Source of the DNA: an uncultured Ruegeria sp.
GTDB lineage: Bacteria > Pseudomonadota > Alphaproteobacteria > Rhodobacterales > Rhodobacteraceae
DNA: 64,000 nucleotides
Reading direction: 5' to 3'
NCBI RefSeq assembly: GCF_947497005.1
Contig: NZ_CANMFF010000011.1
Location: 120,707-184,706, forward strand
Notes under the pieces: generated by a model
What the model was told of the DNA's origin: nothing
Database searches by the model: none
Seen by the model: only the letters and a program-made list of their open reading frames with translations
In this document: one piece after another, positions 37,089 through 49,989 of the stretch
Layout of the letters: every line of letters begins with the position of its first letter
Numbering within the stretch: position 1 is the first letter of the stretch
Program-made: the position numbers and the translations under genes

Positions 37089-37687
37089 CCTTGCATCTCC
37101 GACAGATGCCGATCCAGATCGTCCAGGCGATCCTGCCCCCAGAAGCGTTGATCGTCCGGCGTGATGTAGAACGGCGCGCCGAACACGCCGCGATCCACGG
37201 CTTCTTCCAAATTGGCGGCATAAGTTTCGGCCCCGACCAGCAGTCCACTGTTGGCCAGTTCAGGATCAAACCCGGCATTTGCCAGGCAGTCCCGGATCAC
37301 ATCATCTTGTGCGACGTCCTTTTCCTCGGCCCAGCAGGAACGCAGGATCGACTGGCACAGCTTGCCCACGTCACCCGACCCATCCTTGATCGCAGCGATA
37401 ACCGCATAAGAGGACGGCGCCATGTTGGTCGGCCAGTGGGCGGGCTGCAGATTGAACTCCATCCCCAGATTTTTCGACTGACGCAGCAATTCCTGAGCAC
37501 GGTGTTCGATGCGAGAGATATGGCGGTCTTTTGGCGGCGTCCCACCGGTGCGCGCGAACAGGGCCATGATGTCCAGCGGCTTGTAGTTGATCGTCGCGCC
37601 TTGCTTCGCCGCGATCTCTTCCAACCGGTTCCCGGCCAGATAGCTGTAGGGCGAAATTGTCGCAAAATAGTAGTCAATCTGGGTCAT
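37085..37687 (-). CDS. 2-Hydroxychromene-2-carboxylate isomerase-like (DsbA fold)
   Basis: 200 residues. The start IDYYFATISPYSYLAGNRLEEIA holds the SPYSYLA active-site segment of the HCCA isomerase/kappa-GST family; PVHWPTNMAP-like spacing and GVFGAPFYITPDDQRFWGQDRLDDL near the C-terminus are characteristic. In naphthalene degraders it isomerises hydroxychromene carboxylate, but in roseobacters the substrate is unknown. Start at ATG 37687 with GGAGAAAG before it; the track start 37804 is less likely. Confidence 0.85.
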   Translation of the reverse strand: MTQIDYYFATISPYSYLAGNRLEEIAAKQGATINYKPLDIMALFARTGGTPPKDRHISRIEHRAQELLRQSKNLGMEFNLQPAHWPTNMAPSSYAVIAAIKDGSGDVGKLCQSILRSCWAEEKDVAQDDVIRDCLANAGFDPELANSGLLVGAETYAANLEEAVDRGVFGAPFYITPDDQRFWGQDRLDDLDRHLSEMQG

Positions 37688-37794
37688 GTTCACTTTCTCC
37701 GCTGCGTTACCTTTGCGGGACGGTAAGGCCATGCTAAGCGGTGTCAACATCACGAATCTGTCACATTGCCATTGCTGCCCGGGGACCTCAGCCG

Positions 37795-38814
37795 ATGCCG
37801 ACACTTCACGAACCCAAGCTTATCGCTGGGAACGCCAACCTTCCTCTTGCCAAAACCATCGCACGCCGTATGAGCCTTTATCGAGGTGTGGACCAGGGTT
37901 TGGTCGATGCGCGCGTCGAACGATTCAATGACGGAGAGATCTTCGTCGAGGTGTTCGAGAACGTACGCGGCGAGGATATGTTCATTATCCAGCCGACGTC
38001 GAACCCGGCCAATGACAACCTGATGGAGCTGCTGATCATCGCCGATGCGCTGCGTCGCTCTTCTGCCCAGCGGATTACGGCCGTGATCCCCTATTTCGGC
38101 TACGCTCGTCAGGACCGCCGCACCAAGGCCCGGACGCCAATCAGTGCGAAGCTGGTGGCCAACATGCTGACCGGCGCAGGGATCGAACGGATTCTGACAA
38201 TGGACCTGCACGCAGCGCAGATTCAGGGCTTTTTCGATATGCCGGTCGACAACCTCTACGCCTCGCCGATCTTTGCTTTGGACGTAAAGAACCAGTTCAA
38301 GGACAGCCTGGATGAGATCATGGTGGTTTCACCCGACGTTGGCGGCGTTGCACGTGCGCGCGAGCTGGCCAAGCGGATCAACGCGCCACTGTCGATCGTG
38401 GACAAACGCCGCGAGAAAGCCGGCGAAGTGGCTGAGATGACTGTGATCGGCGACGTTAAGGACAAGATCTGCCTGATCGTCGATGATATGTGTGACACCG
38501 CCGGGACGCTTTGCAAGGCCGCACAGGTGCTGCTGGATAACGGCGCGAAAGAGGTCCATTCCTACATCACGCATGGCGTCATGAGCGGCCCCGCGGTCGA
38601 GCGTGTGACGAACTCGGTGATGAAATCGCTGGTTCTGACCGATACGATCCAGCCGACCAAAGAGATTGCCAAGGCCAAGAACATTCGCATCGTGCCTACC
38701 GCGCCGATCTTTACCCAGGCGATCCTGAACATCTGGAACGGCACCAGCGTGTCTTCGCTGTTCGAAGACAAAACGCTGACGCCGATCTACGAATCCATGT
38801 ACCAGATGGATTGA
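37795..38814 (+). CDS. prs: Ribose-phosphate pyrophosphokinase
   Basis: Makes PRPP from ribose-5-phosphate and ATP. The 339-residue protein has [67 protein letters not shown] and the PRPP site [17 protein letters not shown], matching class I synthetases. The ATG at 37795 begins [13 protein letters not shown]; the track start at 37741 is a GTG upstream without need. A terminator follows. Confidence 0.97.
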   Translation: MPTLHEPKLIAGNANLPLAKTIARRMSLYRGVDQGLVDARVERFNDGEIFVEVFENVRGEDMFIIQPTSNPANDNLMELLIIADALRRSSAQRITAVIPYFGYARQDRRTKARTPISAKLVANMLTGAGIERILTMDLHAAQIQGFFDMPVDNLYASPIFALDVKNQFKDSLDEIMVVSPDVGGVARARELAKRINAPLSIVDKRREKAGEVAEMTVIGDVKDKICLIVDDMCDTAGTLCKAAQVLLDNGAKEVHSYITHGVMSGPAVERVTNSVMKSLVLTDTIQPTKEIAKAKNIRIVPTAPIFTQAILNIWNGTSVSSLFEDKTLTPIYESMYQMD

Positions 38815-38820
38815 ACTTGG

Positions 38821-38850
38821 AAGGGCGGGCACAAGTGCCGCCCTTTTGCT
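38821..38850 (+). terminator. Rho-independent terminator after prs
   Basis: AAGGGCGGGCAC-AA-GTGCCGCCCTT with one bulged G, then TTGCTTT, directly after the prs stop codon. Confidence 0.75.
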
Positions 38851-38933
38851 TTATTGAAATACTGATCGGCACCCCTTTGCAGGTTTAAAGCGATGGCTGC
38901 GAGCCGATCGGCAAAACAAGTGGAATGATCTCC

Positions 38934-39383
38934 ATGACCGCAAGCAAGCGCATTGTCCTTTCCAGCGACCACGCAGCGATCGAGCTGCGCCAGGCCGTGG
39001 CCAATCACATTTCCCAGCAAGGCTGGGACGTGGTCGATATCGGTCCGACGACACCCGAGAGCACCCATTACCCCAAACATGGCAAGGCCGCAGCGCAGGC
39101 TGTCGCGTCAGGTGATTGCGGTTTGGGCATCATCCTGTGCGGTACCGGTCAGGGCATCATGATGGCCGCCAATAAAGTGCCGGGCATTCGCTGCGGTGTG
39201 TGTTCAGACGCGTTCTCGGCCCGCATGATCCGCCAGCACAACGACGCCAACATGCTGTCGATTGGCGCCCGTGTTGTCGGTGAAGGTCAGGCATTGGATA
39301 TCGTGGATGCGTTTCTGGATGCCGAATTCGAAGGCGGCCGCCACGCCACACGTGTGGACATGATCGAAGCGCAGGACGACTGA
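38934..39383 (+). CDS. rpiB: Ribose 5-phosphate isomerase B
   Basis: Interconverts ribose-5-P and ribulose-5-P. The 149-residue protein has KRIVLSSDHAAIELRQAV, DIGPTT, LGIILCGTGQGIMMAANKVPGIRCG (anion-hole and catalytic cysteine) and ARMIRQHNDANMLSIGARVVG. The track starts at ATG 38925; the second ATG at 38934 has a better RBS spacing and a family-like start, though either could be used. It is close to prs, and the two are linked by the pentose phosphate route to PRPP. Confidence 0.93.
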   Translation: MTASKRIVLSSDHAAIELRQAVANHISQQGWDVVDIGPTTPESTHYPKHGKAAAQAVASGDCGLGIILCGTGQGIMMAANKVPGIRCGVCSDAFSARMIRQHNDANMLSIGARVVGEGQALDIVDAFLDAEFEGGRHATRVDMIEAQDD

Positions 39384-39427
39384 GTTAAGCGCAACAGTTC
39401 AAACGCTTGAAAAACGGCAGACCCGGG

Positions 39428-39778
39428 TCAGGAAATATTCCAGTCGTCCGGGTGGGCCACCTCTCCTAATGCGGTCCAGCTTGCCCGGATGCGGGCGATC
39501 CGAGTGTCGGACCATGTCCGAAACACCGCATCAAAGCCTTCGGTGGTGATGTTCTCGGCCTGCACTTCGGCCCGCAGCGCCGAGGACGTGTCGACATCCC
39601 AAAGCGATATTCCGATCTGAACGGCAGGCGGGGTGCGAAATGGTTCTTTGAATTGAATGGATGTGCGACGTTCGCGAGGGCCCTGCCCGGTCCACATCTC
39701 ACCGCCTTCGGCAAATTCCGAAAACAGCACTTCTTCGCCCTGATCAACTCCAATGGGATGGGTTAGGAATTTTTTCAT
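39428..39778 (-). CDS. H-type lectin domain protein
   Basis: 116 residues. KKFLTHPIGVDQGEEVLFSEFAEGGEMWTGQGPRERRTSIQFKEPFRTPPAVQIGISLWDVD and AENITTEGFDAVFRTWSDTRIARIRASWTALGE show the beta-sandwich of the H-type lectin (discoidin-like N-acetylgalactosamine-binding) domain. No signal peptide is seen, so it is probably intracellular or exported by an unknown route. Start chosen at ATG 39778, as the track ORF from 39856 runs through the F1 operon terminator. It lies 61 bp downstream of the terminator of atpC. Confidence 0.8.
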   Translation of the reverse strand: MKKFLTHPIGVDQGEEVLFSEFAEGGEMWTGQGPRERRTSIQFKEPFRTPPAVQIGISLWDVDTSSALRAEVQAENITTEGFDAVFRTWSDTRIARIRASWTALGEVAHPDDWNIS

Positions 39779-39838
39779 TTTGTCATCATTATTCTTGAAT
39801 TCCCGCAACTTATCCCGGCTTTTTGGCAAAAGCACGAC

Positions 39839-39867
39839 AAAAAAACGGCCCCGCAAATGCGAGGCCG
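39839..39867 (-). terminator. Rho-independent terminator of the F1 ATPase operon
   Basis: On the minus strand CGGCCTCGC-ATTT-GCGGGGCCG followed by TTTTTTT, a nine-pair stem with one G-U pair, about 27 bp after the atpC stop. Confidence 0.9.
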
Positions 39868-39893
39868 CTCAAGTCTTTCACTGAAAAGCCTGA

Positions 39894-40304
39894 TTACAGG
39901 CTCATATGCGTCCCAAGCGCTTCCATGTCGGCCAGCAGCTTGGCAGCATCGTCGACAATGGTCTGATCATCGCCACCCTTGGCGGCCTCGTGCGAGGCGC
40001 GGGCGTCTTCGATCAGCTCGTCCAGCTGTGCGCGGGTCACTTCCGCTACCGGAATGGCCTTTTCGGCCAGAACCGACAAGCTGTCGCCGTTGATTTGGGC
40101 AAAACCGCCGGTGACCAGGTATTCGCTGGACCCTTCGGGTGCCTCAACCTTCAGCAGACCGGGGCGCAGCGTAGTGATGGTGGGGGCATGATCGGGCATC
40201 GCCGTCATGTCCCCGTCCGCGCCGGGAATCTGGACCGCGGTCGCGCTGAGCGAAGCTAGGCTCCGCTCGGGGCTGACGAGGTCGAATTGCATCGTGTTTG
40301 CCAT
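39894..40304 (-). CDS. atpC: ATP synthase F1 subunit epsilon
   Basis: 136 residues. [47 protein letters not shown] is the beta-sandwich domain and [25 protein letters not shown] the helical arm. It is the rotor-linked regulatory subunit. Last gene of atpHAGDC, 12 bp after atpD. Confidence 0.95.
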   Translation of the reverse strand: MANTMQFDLVSPERSLASLSATAVQIPGADGDMTAMPDHAPTITTLRPGLLKVEAPEGSSEYLVTGGFAQINGDSLSVLAEKAIPVAEVTRAQLDELIEDARASHEAAKGGDDQTIVDDAAKLLADMEALGTHMSL

Positions 40305-40316
40305 CAGGTGTGCTCC

Positions 40317-42640
<2,324 letters not shown>

Positions 42641-42655
42641 ATGCCCGCCTCTCCC

Positions 42656-44194
42656 TTAAGCGAAGGTTGCGGCGTATTCGTCAATCGCAGCCTTGATCTT
42701 GTCGGAAGCGTCGCCCTTGATCTTGGGATCTTCGTCGGTGATCCACTGAAGCAGGTCGGCGTGCTTGCCGCGCAGATGCGCCAGCAGGCCAGCCTCGTAG
42801 CGGCCAACATCGGATACGTTGATCTTGTCGAGGTAACCGTTGGTACCGGCGAAGATGACGCAGACGATTTCAGCGTTGGTCAGCGGCGAATACTGCGGCT
42901 GCTTCATCAGTTCGGTCAGACGGGCACCACGGTTCAGCAGCTGCTGGGTCGCGGCGTCAAGATCGGAACCAAACTGCGCAAACGCAGCCATCTCGCGATA
43001 CTGCGCCAGTTCCAGTTTAACCGGACCGGCAACCGACTTCATCGAGTTGGTCTGAGCAGACGAGCCCACACGCGAAACCGACAGACCGGTGTTCACGGCA
43101 GGACGGATACCCTGATAGAACAGCTCGGTTTCCAGAAAGATCTGACCGTCGGTGATCGAGATCACGTTGGTCGGAATAAACGCGGAAACGTCACCACCCT
43201 GAGTTTCGATCACCGGCAGAGCGGTCAGCGAACCGGCGCCGAAATCTTCGTTCAGCTTCGCCGAACGCTCCAGCAGGCGGGAGTGGAGGTAGAAAACGTC
43301 ACCAGGATAGGCTTCACGGCCGGGCGGACGACGCAGCAACAGCGACATCTGACGATAAGACACAGCCTGTTTCGACAGGTCATCATAGATGATCAGCGCG
43401 TGGCGGCCGTTGTCACGGAAGAATTCGGCCATCGCGGTTGCGGCATAGGGTGCCAGAAACTGCATCGGTGCCGGGTCGGACGCGGTTGCAGCCACAACGA
43501 TCGAATAGTCAATCGCGCCGGATTCTTCCAGTTTCTTCACCAACTGGGCAACGGTCGAACGCTTCTGACCGATCGCGACGTAAACGCAGTACAGCTTCTT
43601 CGACTCGTCGTCGCCTGCTGCTTCGTTGTAGGTTTTCTGGTTCAGGATCGCGTCCAGAGCAACAGCAGTTTTACCGGTCTGACGGTCACCAATGATCAGT
43701 TCCCGCTGGCCACGGCCAATCGGGATCATCGCGTCAACCGATTTCAGGCCGGTTGCCATCGGCTCGTGCACCGATTTACGCGGGATGATGCCCGGCGCCT
43801 TAACGTCTGCAACGCCGCGCTCGGTCGATTCGATGGGACCTTTGCCGTCCAGCGGGTTGCCCAGACCGTCAACAACACGACCCAGCAGACCGTTACCAAT
43901 CGGAACGTCCACGATTGAGTTCGTGCGCTTGACGGTGTCACCTTCTTTGATGTCACGGTCGGACCCGAAGATAACGACACCAACGTTGTCGCTTTCCAGG
44001 TTCAGCGCCATGCCCATGATGCCGCCGGGGAATTCGACCATTTCACCCGCTTGCACGTTGTCCAGGCCGTATACACGGGCAATCCCGTCACCGACGCTCA
44101 GCACGCGGCCGATCTCGGCCACTTCGGCTTCCTGACCAAAATTCTTGATCTGGTCCTTCAGGATTGCAGAAATCTCTGCAGCTTGGATTCCCAT
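42656..44194 (-). CDS. atpA: ATP synthase F1 subunit alpha
   Basis: 512 residues with the non-catalytic P-loop [21 protein letters not shown] near residue 170 and the conserved [17 protein letters not shown] motif. It completes the alpha3beta3 ring. It directly abuts atpH (stop and start within 1 bp) and precedes atpG. Fo genes (atpBEF) are not in the window, as usual for alphaproteobacteria where they form a separate operon. Confidence 0.98.
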   Translation of the reverse strand: MGIQAAEISAILKDQIKNFGQEAEVAEIGRVLSVGDGIARVYGLDNVQAGEMVEFPGGIMGMALNLESDNVGVVIFGSDRDIKEGDTVKRTNSIVDVPIGNGLLGRVVDGLGNPLDGKGPIESTERGVADVKAPGIIPRKSVHEPMATGLKSVDAMIPIGRGQRELIIGDRQTGKTAVALDAILNQKTYNEAAGDDESKKLYCVYVAIGQKRSTVAQLVKKLEESGAIDYSIVVAATASDPAPMQFLAPYAATAMAEFFRDNGRHALIIYDDLSKQAVSYRQMSLLLRRPPGREAYPGDVFYLHSRLLERSAKLNEDFGAGSLTALPVIETQGGDVSAFIPTNVISITDGQIFLETELFYQGIRPAVNTGLSVSRVGSSAQTNSMKSVAGPVKLELAQYREMAAFAQFGSDLDAATQQLLNRGARLTELMKQPQYSPLTNAEIVCVIFAGTNGYLDKINVSDVGRYEAGLLAHLRGKHADLLQWITDEDPKIKGDASDKIKAAIDEYAATFA

Positions 44195-44755
44195 TTATCC
44201 GACCTCTTTCATTGCATTCTGTAGGGAGTTGAGCTTCGAACGGATCGAGCTGTCGATCATCTTCGAGCCCACTTTAACGACAAGACCGCCGATGAGGCTT
44301 TCATCCACGGTCGCATTGATTGTCACGGTTTTGCCCACACGCTCGGACAGCGTCTTGGACAGTTTATCCATCTGAGTTTTTGTCAGCGCCTTGGCCGATG
44401 CGACATCCGCTGTCACTTCGCCGCGCTGATCCGCCAGCATGTCGCGCAGAACTTGCACCAGCTGCGGCACAACGAACAGGCGGCGTTTCTGTGCCATCAA
44501 AGCCAACGTGTTGCGCAGGATGGCATGCAGGCCCATCTTGTCAGCAATTGCAGTGATCGCGCCTTCCTGTTCAACGCGGGAAACCAACGGCGAGGCGATC
44601 AGGTCGCGCAACTCGATGCTGTCGCCCAGTGCTGCTGTCAAATCATTGATGCCGGATTCCAGACCTGCAAGGTCATTATTCTCTTTTGCGATCTCAAAAA
44701 TCGCTGTGGCATAGCGCTCGGCAATGCCTGTGGAAATCGAAGCTGGTTCGGACAC
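44195..44755 (-). CDS. atpH: ATP synthase F1 subunit delta
   Basis: 186 residues. SEPASISTGIAERYATAIFEIAKENNDLAGLES and VPQLVQVLRDMLADQRGEVTADVASA...VGKTVTINATVDESLIGGLVVKVGSKMIDSSIRSKLNSLQ match the OSCP/delta stator subunit. The track ORF reaches back to 44878; the GTG at 44755 with RBS GGAAGGGTGG is preferred, since the conserved sequence begins there. First gene of the operon. Confidence 0.93.
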   Translation of the reverse strand: MSEPASISTGIAERYATAIFEIAKENNDLAGLESGINDLTAALGDSIELRDLIASPLVSRVEQEGAITAIADKMGLHAILRNTLALMAQKRRLFVVPQLVQVLRDMLADQRGEVTADVASAKALTKTQMDKLSKTLSERVGKTVTINATVDESLIGGLVVKVGSKMIDSSIRSKLNSLQNAMKEVG

Positions 44756-45058
44756 GTCCACCCTTCCGATACTTTGGGCCCCGAATTCGCGTGCGGCAGC
44801 TACCCCGGGGGCGTGAAGAAACCCCGTCCATAAAGGGCGGGGATCAAAATCACCGGGGATGTAACAGAGGTGAACCAACCAAGCAATACGCTATAGCGGT
44901 AACAGATTTATCCACAAATCATTACTTTTCAACTACTTACACCAAGTGCGACGGTTTGAACACATCGACCCAGTTGAAAAATGTTACGAATATGCAGGTT
45001 TTTGCGATTCCTGTGACTTTTTTCCCGCGATTTTATCGCATGGTAATGCCCGTGATTG
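44756..45058. other. Intergenic region with the atp operon promoter
   Basis: About 300 bp without a gene. On the minus strand a -35-like TTGCTT and -10-like TTACAT, 16 bp apart, lie about 100 bp before atpH, and a CCCCGCC...GGACGGGG hairpin followed by TTTCTTC lies between them and the gene, a shape that could act as an attenuator. The part next to the methyltransferase gene is AT-rich. Confidence 0.4.
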
Positions 45059-45793
45059 TCATGCGGGCTTCAACAAACCATCCAGCGCCTTGATCGGTTT
45101 TTTGACAGCATCCTTGGTGATGTTGCCGCTGGGCGGACGGATACGTTTGCTGACTTCGACCATCAGCACACCGCCTGCCATCACGGTCGGCATTCGCTGG
45201 CCGGTCTTTTCAATCAGGCTGCCGGATTTCAGCCAAAACCGGCGAAAAGACGGCGGCATGTACAAAGCCGAGCAATGTGCCTCGGGCAGGAAGTGATGCG
45301 CCTTGAGCTGGTTTTCCAGCTGAGTGGCGGAATAAGGGCGCCCAAATCCAAACGGAGTTTTATCCGAACGCGACCAAAGGCCCGCGCGGTTGGGAACTAT
45401 GAAAACGGCCCTGCCGCCGGGTCCAAGAACACGCCAGCATTCATCCAGCAACTGGTTTGGCCGCTCAGACGTTTCCAGCCCGTGCATCACCACCAGCTTG
45501 TCCACATGGCCGGTCTCAATCGGCCAGAGCGTCTCTTCGGTCAGGACCGAGACATTGGGCATACCAGCGGGCCATGGCATCACGCCCTGCGGGCCGGGCA
45601 TCAGCCCGAGCACCCTGCGTGCATCGGCCAGATAGGGGCGCAGCAATGGCACGGCAAAACCGAACCCGGCGACTGTCTGACCTTTGGCTTCGGGCCAAAG
45701 CTCGGTCAGGCGACCACGAATAGCCGCCTGCGCCGCACGCCCCAGGGTGCTGCGGTAGTAGAAATTCCTCAGATCCTGCACATCAAGATGCAT
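45059..45793 (-). CDS. Class I SAM-dependent methyltransferase
   Basis: 244 residues. [26 protein letters not shown] precedes a methyltransferase-like core: [28 protein letters not shown] as the SAM-binding loop, [41 protein letters not shown] as motifs II-III. The glycine loop is less canonical (GFGFAVP) than in most family members, so activity is not certain. The start is at one of the closely spaced ATGs 45802 or 45793; the latter has better RBS spacing. It is divergent from gloB. Confidence 0.8.
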   Translation of the reverse strand: MHLDVQDLRNFYYRSTLGRAAQAAIRGRLTELWPEAKGQTVAGFGFAVPLLRPYLADARRVLGLMPGPQGVMPWPAGMPNVSVLTEETLWPIETGHVDKLVVMHGLETSERPNQLLDECWRVLGPGGRAVFIVPNRAGLWSRSDKTPFGFGRPYSATQLENQLKAHHFLPEAHCSALYMPPSFRRFWLKSGSLIEKTGQRMPTVMAGGVLMVEVSKRIRPPSGNITKDAVKKPIKALDGLLKPA

Positions 45794-45854
45794 TGCGGAC
45801 ATCCGGTCAATCGGCTTAGCTGGGCGCAGTCTAGCAATGAAAGGGCAAAAGGCC

Positions 45855-46622
45855 ATGCCTCTTGAAATCGTTACAATCCCATGCCTCAGCGACAATTACG
45901 CCTTTCTGGCTCATGATGCCGTCAATGGCCAGACCGCCCTGATCGATGCGCCCGAAGCCACACCGGTTCTAAATGTGCTTGATGATCGGGGATGGACGCT
46001 GTCACACGTGCTGTTGACCCATCATCATTGGGATCACGTAGACGGATTGGCGAAAATCCTGGCCGAACACCCGGCAAAGGTCATCGGTGCCGCCGCTGAC
46101 GCGCATCGCCTGCCACCGCTGGACCAGCAGGTTACCGAAGGCGAAAGTTTCGACATCGGCGGCGAACCAGTTCAGGTGCTGGACGTTTCCGGGCACACGG
46201 ACGGCCATATCGCCTTCTATATGCCGCAAAGCGCGGCCGTGTTTACAGCTGACAGCCTGATGGCGCTTGGCTGTGGGCGCCTGTTTGAGGGCACACCGGC
46301 GCAAATGTGGGTGTCTTTGAACAAACTTGCCGCTCTGCCGGACAACACACTGGTCTGTTCGGGCCATGAATACACACAATCCAACGCCAAATTTGCGATT
46401 ACAGTCGATCCTGACAACCAGGCCCTGAAAGATCGTGTGGCTGATATCGACCGTGCACGCGCCGCTGGTAAGGCAACCGTTCCTTCGACTCTGGCCCTTG
46501 AAAAGGCCACAAACCCGTTTCTGAGGGCTGCTGATCCGGCGATTCAGGCGCATCTTGGTATGGTTGGAGCCGACCCCGAGGTCGTTTTTGCAGAGATTCG
46601 GGGTAGAAAAGACCGGTTTTGA
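45855..46622 (+). CDS. gloB: Hydroxyacylglutathione hydrolase (glyoxalase II)
   Basis: 255 residues of the metallo-beta-lactamase fold with [17 protein letters not shown] (the dinuclear zinc HxHxDH motif), [38 protein letters not shown] and [14 protein letters not shown]. It hydrolyses S-lactoylglutathione to lactate and glutathione, detoxifying methylglyoxal. Start ATG 45855 ([18 protein letters not shown]) instead of the track start 45837. Confidence 0.94.
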   Translation: MPLEIVTIPCLSDNYAFLAHDAVNGQTALIDAPEATPVLNVLDDRGWTLSHVLLTHHHWDHVDGLAKILAEHPAKVIGAAADAHRLPPLDQQVTEGESFDIGGEPVQVLDVSGHTDGHIAFYMPQSAAVFTADSLMALGCGRLFEGTPAQMWVSLNKLAALPDNTLVCSGHEYTQSNAKFAITVDPDNQALKDRVADIDRARAAGKATVPSTLALEKATNPFLRAADPAIQAHLGMVGADPEVVFAEIRGRKDRF

Positions 46623-46796
46623 TGCCTATTTGCCCCTCTTCACGGCCACGGTCACAACAAATGTGACTGTCAAGAGCAAGAAAACCCTTGAAGCCGGGGC
46701 ACGATCAACCAAACTCTAATAGTATGAGGACATGGTTGGGATGGGGTTCCGGCCGAAAGCTCGCCCCCTTCTGACCCAATACAGAGGAGCACCCGC

Positions 46797-49121
46797 GTGC
46801 CTTCATTCTCGAGCACATTGGAACAAGCCATCCACGCGGCCCTTGCGGCTGCCAATGAACGGCGACATGAATTTGCAACGCTGGAGCATCTGCTACTGGC
46901 GCTTCTGGAAGAGCCTGACGCGATCCGGGTCATGAAAGCCTGCAGCGTCGATCTGGACGAACTTCGCAACACTCTGGTCGAATTCATCGACGAAGATCTT
47001 TCGAATCTGGTCACGGATATCGACGGATCCGAAGCCGTTCCAACGGCCGCGTTCCAGCGCGTCATTCAGCGTGCCGCGATCCACGTACAAAGCTCGGGCC
47101 GGACCGAAGTGACCGGCGCCAATGTACTGGTCGCCATTTTCGCTGAACGCGAAAGCAATGCCGCCTACTTCCTGCAGGAACAGGATATGACCCGTTACGA
47201 CGCGGTCAATTTCATCGCGCATGGCGTGGCCAAAGACCCCGCTTATGGCGAAAGCCGCTCGGTATCCGGCGCGGATCACGTAGAAGAAGACGCCCAGACC
47301 ACGTCTGGCGAGACCGAACAGAAAGAAAGCGCGCTTGGGAAATACTGCGTCGATCTGAACGCGAAATCCCGCGCTGGCGATGTCGACCCGCTGATTGGCC
47401 GCTCGGATGAGGTGGAGCGCTGCATTCAGGTGCTGTGCCGCCGCCGCAAGAATAACCCACTGCTGGTGGGGGATCCCGGCGTTGGTAAAACCGCCATCGC
47501 CGAAGGCCTGGCGCATAAGATCATCGGCGGAGAGGCCCCCGATGTGCTGGCCAACACCACGATCTATTCACTGGACATGGGCGCGCTGCTGGCCGGAACC
47601 CGCTATCGCGGTGATTTCGAAGAGCGTCTGAAGGCGGTCGTAACAGAGTTGGAGGATCACCCAGACGCGGTCCTGTTCATTGACGAAATTCACACCGTGA
47701 TCGGTGCCGGTGCGACCTCAGGCGGGGCAATGGATGCCTCGAACCTGCTGAAGCCCGCGCTTCAGGGCGGCAAACTGCGCACTATGGGCTCGACGACGTA
47801 CAAGGAATTCCGTCAGCACTTCGAAAAAGACCGCGCGCTGAGCCGCCGGTTCCAGAAGATCGACGTGAATGAACCTTCGGTCGAAGACAGTGTGAAAATC
47901 CTGCGCGGTCTGAAACCCTATTTTGAAGAACATCACGACATCAAATACACCGCTGATGCGATCAAGACCGCGGTGGAGCTGTCGGCCCGCTATATCAACG
48001 ACCGCAAATTGCCCGACAAGGCCATCGACGTCATCGACGAGGCCGGCGCGGCGCAGCATCTGGTTGCGGAAAGCAAGCGGCGCAAGACCATCGGGGTCAA
48101 GGAAATCGAAGCGGTTGTCGCCAAGATCGCCCGCATTCCGCCCAAGAACGTCACCAAAGACGATGCCGAGCTGCTCAAAGACCTCGAAGCTTCGCTGAAA
48201 CGCGTGGTGTTTGGTCAAGATCTGGCCATCGAGGCGCTGTCCAGCGCGATCAAATTGGCGCGTGCAGGTCTGCGTGAGCCTGAAAAACCCATCGGGAATT
48301 ACCTGTTCGCCGGTCCGACCGGGGTCGGTAAGACCGAAGTTGCAAAACAGCTGGCGGATACGCTGGGCGTGGAACTGCTGCGTTTTGACATGTCTGAATA
48401 CATGGAAAAACACGCGGTCAGTCGGTTGATCGGTGCACCTCCGGGCTATGTCGGGTTCGATCAGGGTGGTCTGCTGACCGACGGTGTCGACCAGCATCCA
48501 CATTGCGTGCTGCTGCTGGACGAGATCGAAAAGGCGCACCCGGACGTGTTCAACATCCTGTTGCAGGTGATGGACCACGGCGAGCTGACGGATCACAACG
48601 GCCGTACCGTAAACTTCCGCAATGTGGTTCTGATCATGACCTCAAACGCGGGCGCGCAGGAACAGGCCAAAGCTGCCATCGGTTTCGGTCGCGACCGTCG
48701 CGAAGGCGAAGACACCGCCGCGATCGAGCGCATGTTTACCCCGGAATTCCGCAACCGTCTGGATGCCGTGATCTCGTTCGCACCGCTGCCGAAAGAGGTC
48801 ATCCTGCAAGTGGTCGAAAAGTTCGTTCTGCAGCTTGAGGCGCAACTGCTGGATCGCGGTGTGACCATTGATCTGACGCCCAAAGCCGCCGAATGGCTGG
48901 CCGATAAAGGGTATGACGACAAGATGGGTGCGCGACCGCTGGGCCGTGTCATCCAAGAGCACATCAAGAAACCGCTGGCCGAGGAACTGCTTTTCGGCAA
49001 ACTGGCCAAGGGTGGCGTGGTGCGGGTCTCGGTCAAGAAGGGCGAATTGGACCTGGAAATTCTCGGCCCGGATCAGCGGCGCATTCCAGGGGACAAGCCC
49101 CCGCTGTTGACTGCGGACTGA
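46797..49121 (+). CDS. clpA: ATP-dependent Clp protease ATP-binding subunit ClpA
   Basis: 774 residues: N domain ([37 protein letters not shown]), first AAA+ module with [21 protein letters not shown] and [31 protein letters not shown], second with [18 protein letters not shown] and [22 protein letters not shown]. It unfolds substrates for ClpP. The start is a GTG at 46797 with GGAG upstream. No clpS is next to it. A hairpin terminator follows. Confidence 0.96.
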   Translation: MPSFSSTLEQAIHAALAAANERRHEFATLEHLLLALLEEPDAIRVMKACSVDLDELRNTLVEFIDEDLSNLVTDIDGSEAVPTAAFQRVIQRAAIHVQSSGRTEVTGANVLVAIFAERESNAAYFLQEQDMTRYDAVNFIAHGVAKDPAYGESRSVSGADHVEEDAQTTSGETEQKESALGKYCVDLNAKSRAGDVDPLIGRSDEVERCIQVLCRRRKNNPLLVGDPGVGKTAIAEGLAHKIIGGEAPDVLANTTIYSLDMGALLAGTRYRGDFEERLKAVVTELEDHPDAVLFIDEIHTVIGAGATSGGAMDASNLLKPALQGGKLRTMGSTTYKEFRQHFEKDRALSRRFQKIDVNEPSVEDSVKILRGLKPYFEEHHDIKYTADAIKTAVELSARYINDRKLPDKAIDVIDEAGAAQHLVAESKRRKTIGVKEIEAVVAKIARIPPKNVTKDDAELLKDLEASLKRVVFGQDLAIEALSSAIKLARAGLREPEKPIGNYLFAGPTGVGKTEVAKQLADTLGVELLRFDMSEYMEKHAVSRLIGAPPGYVGFDQGGLLTDGVDQHPHCVLLLDEIEKAHPDVFNILLQVMDHGELTDHNGRTVNFRNVVLIMTSNAGAQEQAKAAIGFGRDRREGEDTAAIERMFTPEFRNRLDAVISFAPLPKEVILQVVEKFVLQLEAQLLDRGVTIDLTPKAAEWLADKGYDDKMGARPLGRVIQEHIKKPLAEELLFGKLAKGGVVRVSVKKGELDLEILGPDQRRIPGDKPPLLTAD

Positions 49122-49144
49122 GTGCCGATGGACACCTAAAACAG

Positions 49145-49174
49145 AAAACCCGCCGATCAGGGCGGGTTTTTTAT
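49145..49174. terminator. Bidirectional terminator between clpA and kinase-like gene
   Basis: AAAACCCGCC-GATCAG-GGCGGGTTTTTT stem-loop with T-runs on both strands, 24 bp after the clpA stop and 40 bp after the end of the convergent gene. Confidence 0.88.
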
Positions 49175-49213
49175 TTGCGGCGGCATCACCAGGACATGGC
49201 CGCTTTGCTATAA

Positions 49214-49798
49214 TTACCGGATACGAGACTGGCGGTTTCGCACCGGGCAAAGCACCCGGAAAACCTGAAGCTGCCTGCGCCTTGCCGCATAATATTCGGT
49301 CAGGATGCAATAGGCATAACGCACCTCGTCACCGCGCCGACACAGAGCCGACAGGAGCGCGATACCCACATCGCGGAATTTGCGAAGCCACCCGGCTTCG
49401 GCAGGCACGAAATATTCGAAGTCAATGAACCGTATCTGACGCCCGTCCCAACACATGTCCCGTAAGGCAGGGCGTCCATGAGCGAAGCCCGCCGAATGCA
49501 GACGCGCCAGAGCATGTCTTGCCGCACGGCACGCTTTGAGTTTCTCGGCAGTCGTGACAAAATTGGTCCCGCAGAGTTTAGTCAAGCTGACACCGGCATC
49601 CTCAACAGCCATAAACCCGTCGTCTTCAGCTACGATTCTGGGAACAGGCATACCGTAATCCCATAAGAATCGATGAGACCACCGATCGCGGTCAAACGCC
49701 TGCTCGGGTTTTCGCTTTACCAGCCAGAGGTGGGGCGCGAAACGTTCGACCCGTTTCAGCCAGAACCGGTCCCCTCGCAGAGTCCGGCACAGTGTCAC
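49214..49798 (-). CDS. Protein kinase-fold (WaaP/Kdo-kinase-like) protein, start uncertain
   Basis: 194 residues from the GTG at 49798. HALARLHSAGFAHGRPALRDMCWDGRQIRFIDFEYF has the catalytic-loop HG...D and a DFE in place of DFG, as in lipopolysaccharide-kinase-like families; FWLKRVERFAPHLW holds the possible ATP lysine. The frame continues upstream without a stop through ...VRIAVEKALRAPYQRV, and that looks like family sequence, but contains no ATG, GTG or TTG codon before a TGA. Either the true start is non-canonical or the 5' end is frameshifted. Function unknown. Confidence 0.65.
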   Translation of the reverse strand: MTLCRTLRGDRFWLKRVERFAPHLWLVKRKPEQAFDRDRWSHRFLWDYGMPVPRIVAEDDGFMAVEDAGVSLTKLCGTNFVTTAEKLKACRAARHALARLHSAGFAHGRPALRDMCWDGRQIRFIDFEYFVPAEAGWLRKFRDVGIALLSALCRRGDEVRYAYCILTEYYAARRRQLQVFRVLCPVRNRQSRIR

Positions 49799-49989
49799 AC
49801 GCTGATAGGGCGCACGCAGAGCCTTTTCGACCGCAATGCGTACATCTGTTGCCCTGTTGTTCCTCCGCAGCCCCGATCAACCTTTGATACGGATATAGGG
49901 CTGCGCCCATCCCGTTTCACCAGATGTACGCCAATAATCTGCGCAGAAAAAAGCAGCGTGGATGACAGATCAGAACACGGTTGATGTCG

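Noticed and set aside
42641-43918. 425 aa plus-strand ORF
   Set aside because: Antisense shadow of atpA, with histidine/arginine-rich low-complexity composition.
44756-44878. Longer atpH reading frame from 44878
   Set aside because: The extension (VHLCYIPGDFDPRPLW...) is not part of the delta subunit; GTG at 44755 with a good RBS fits the family.
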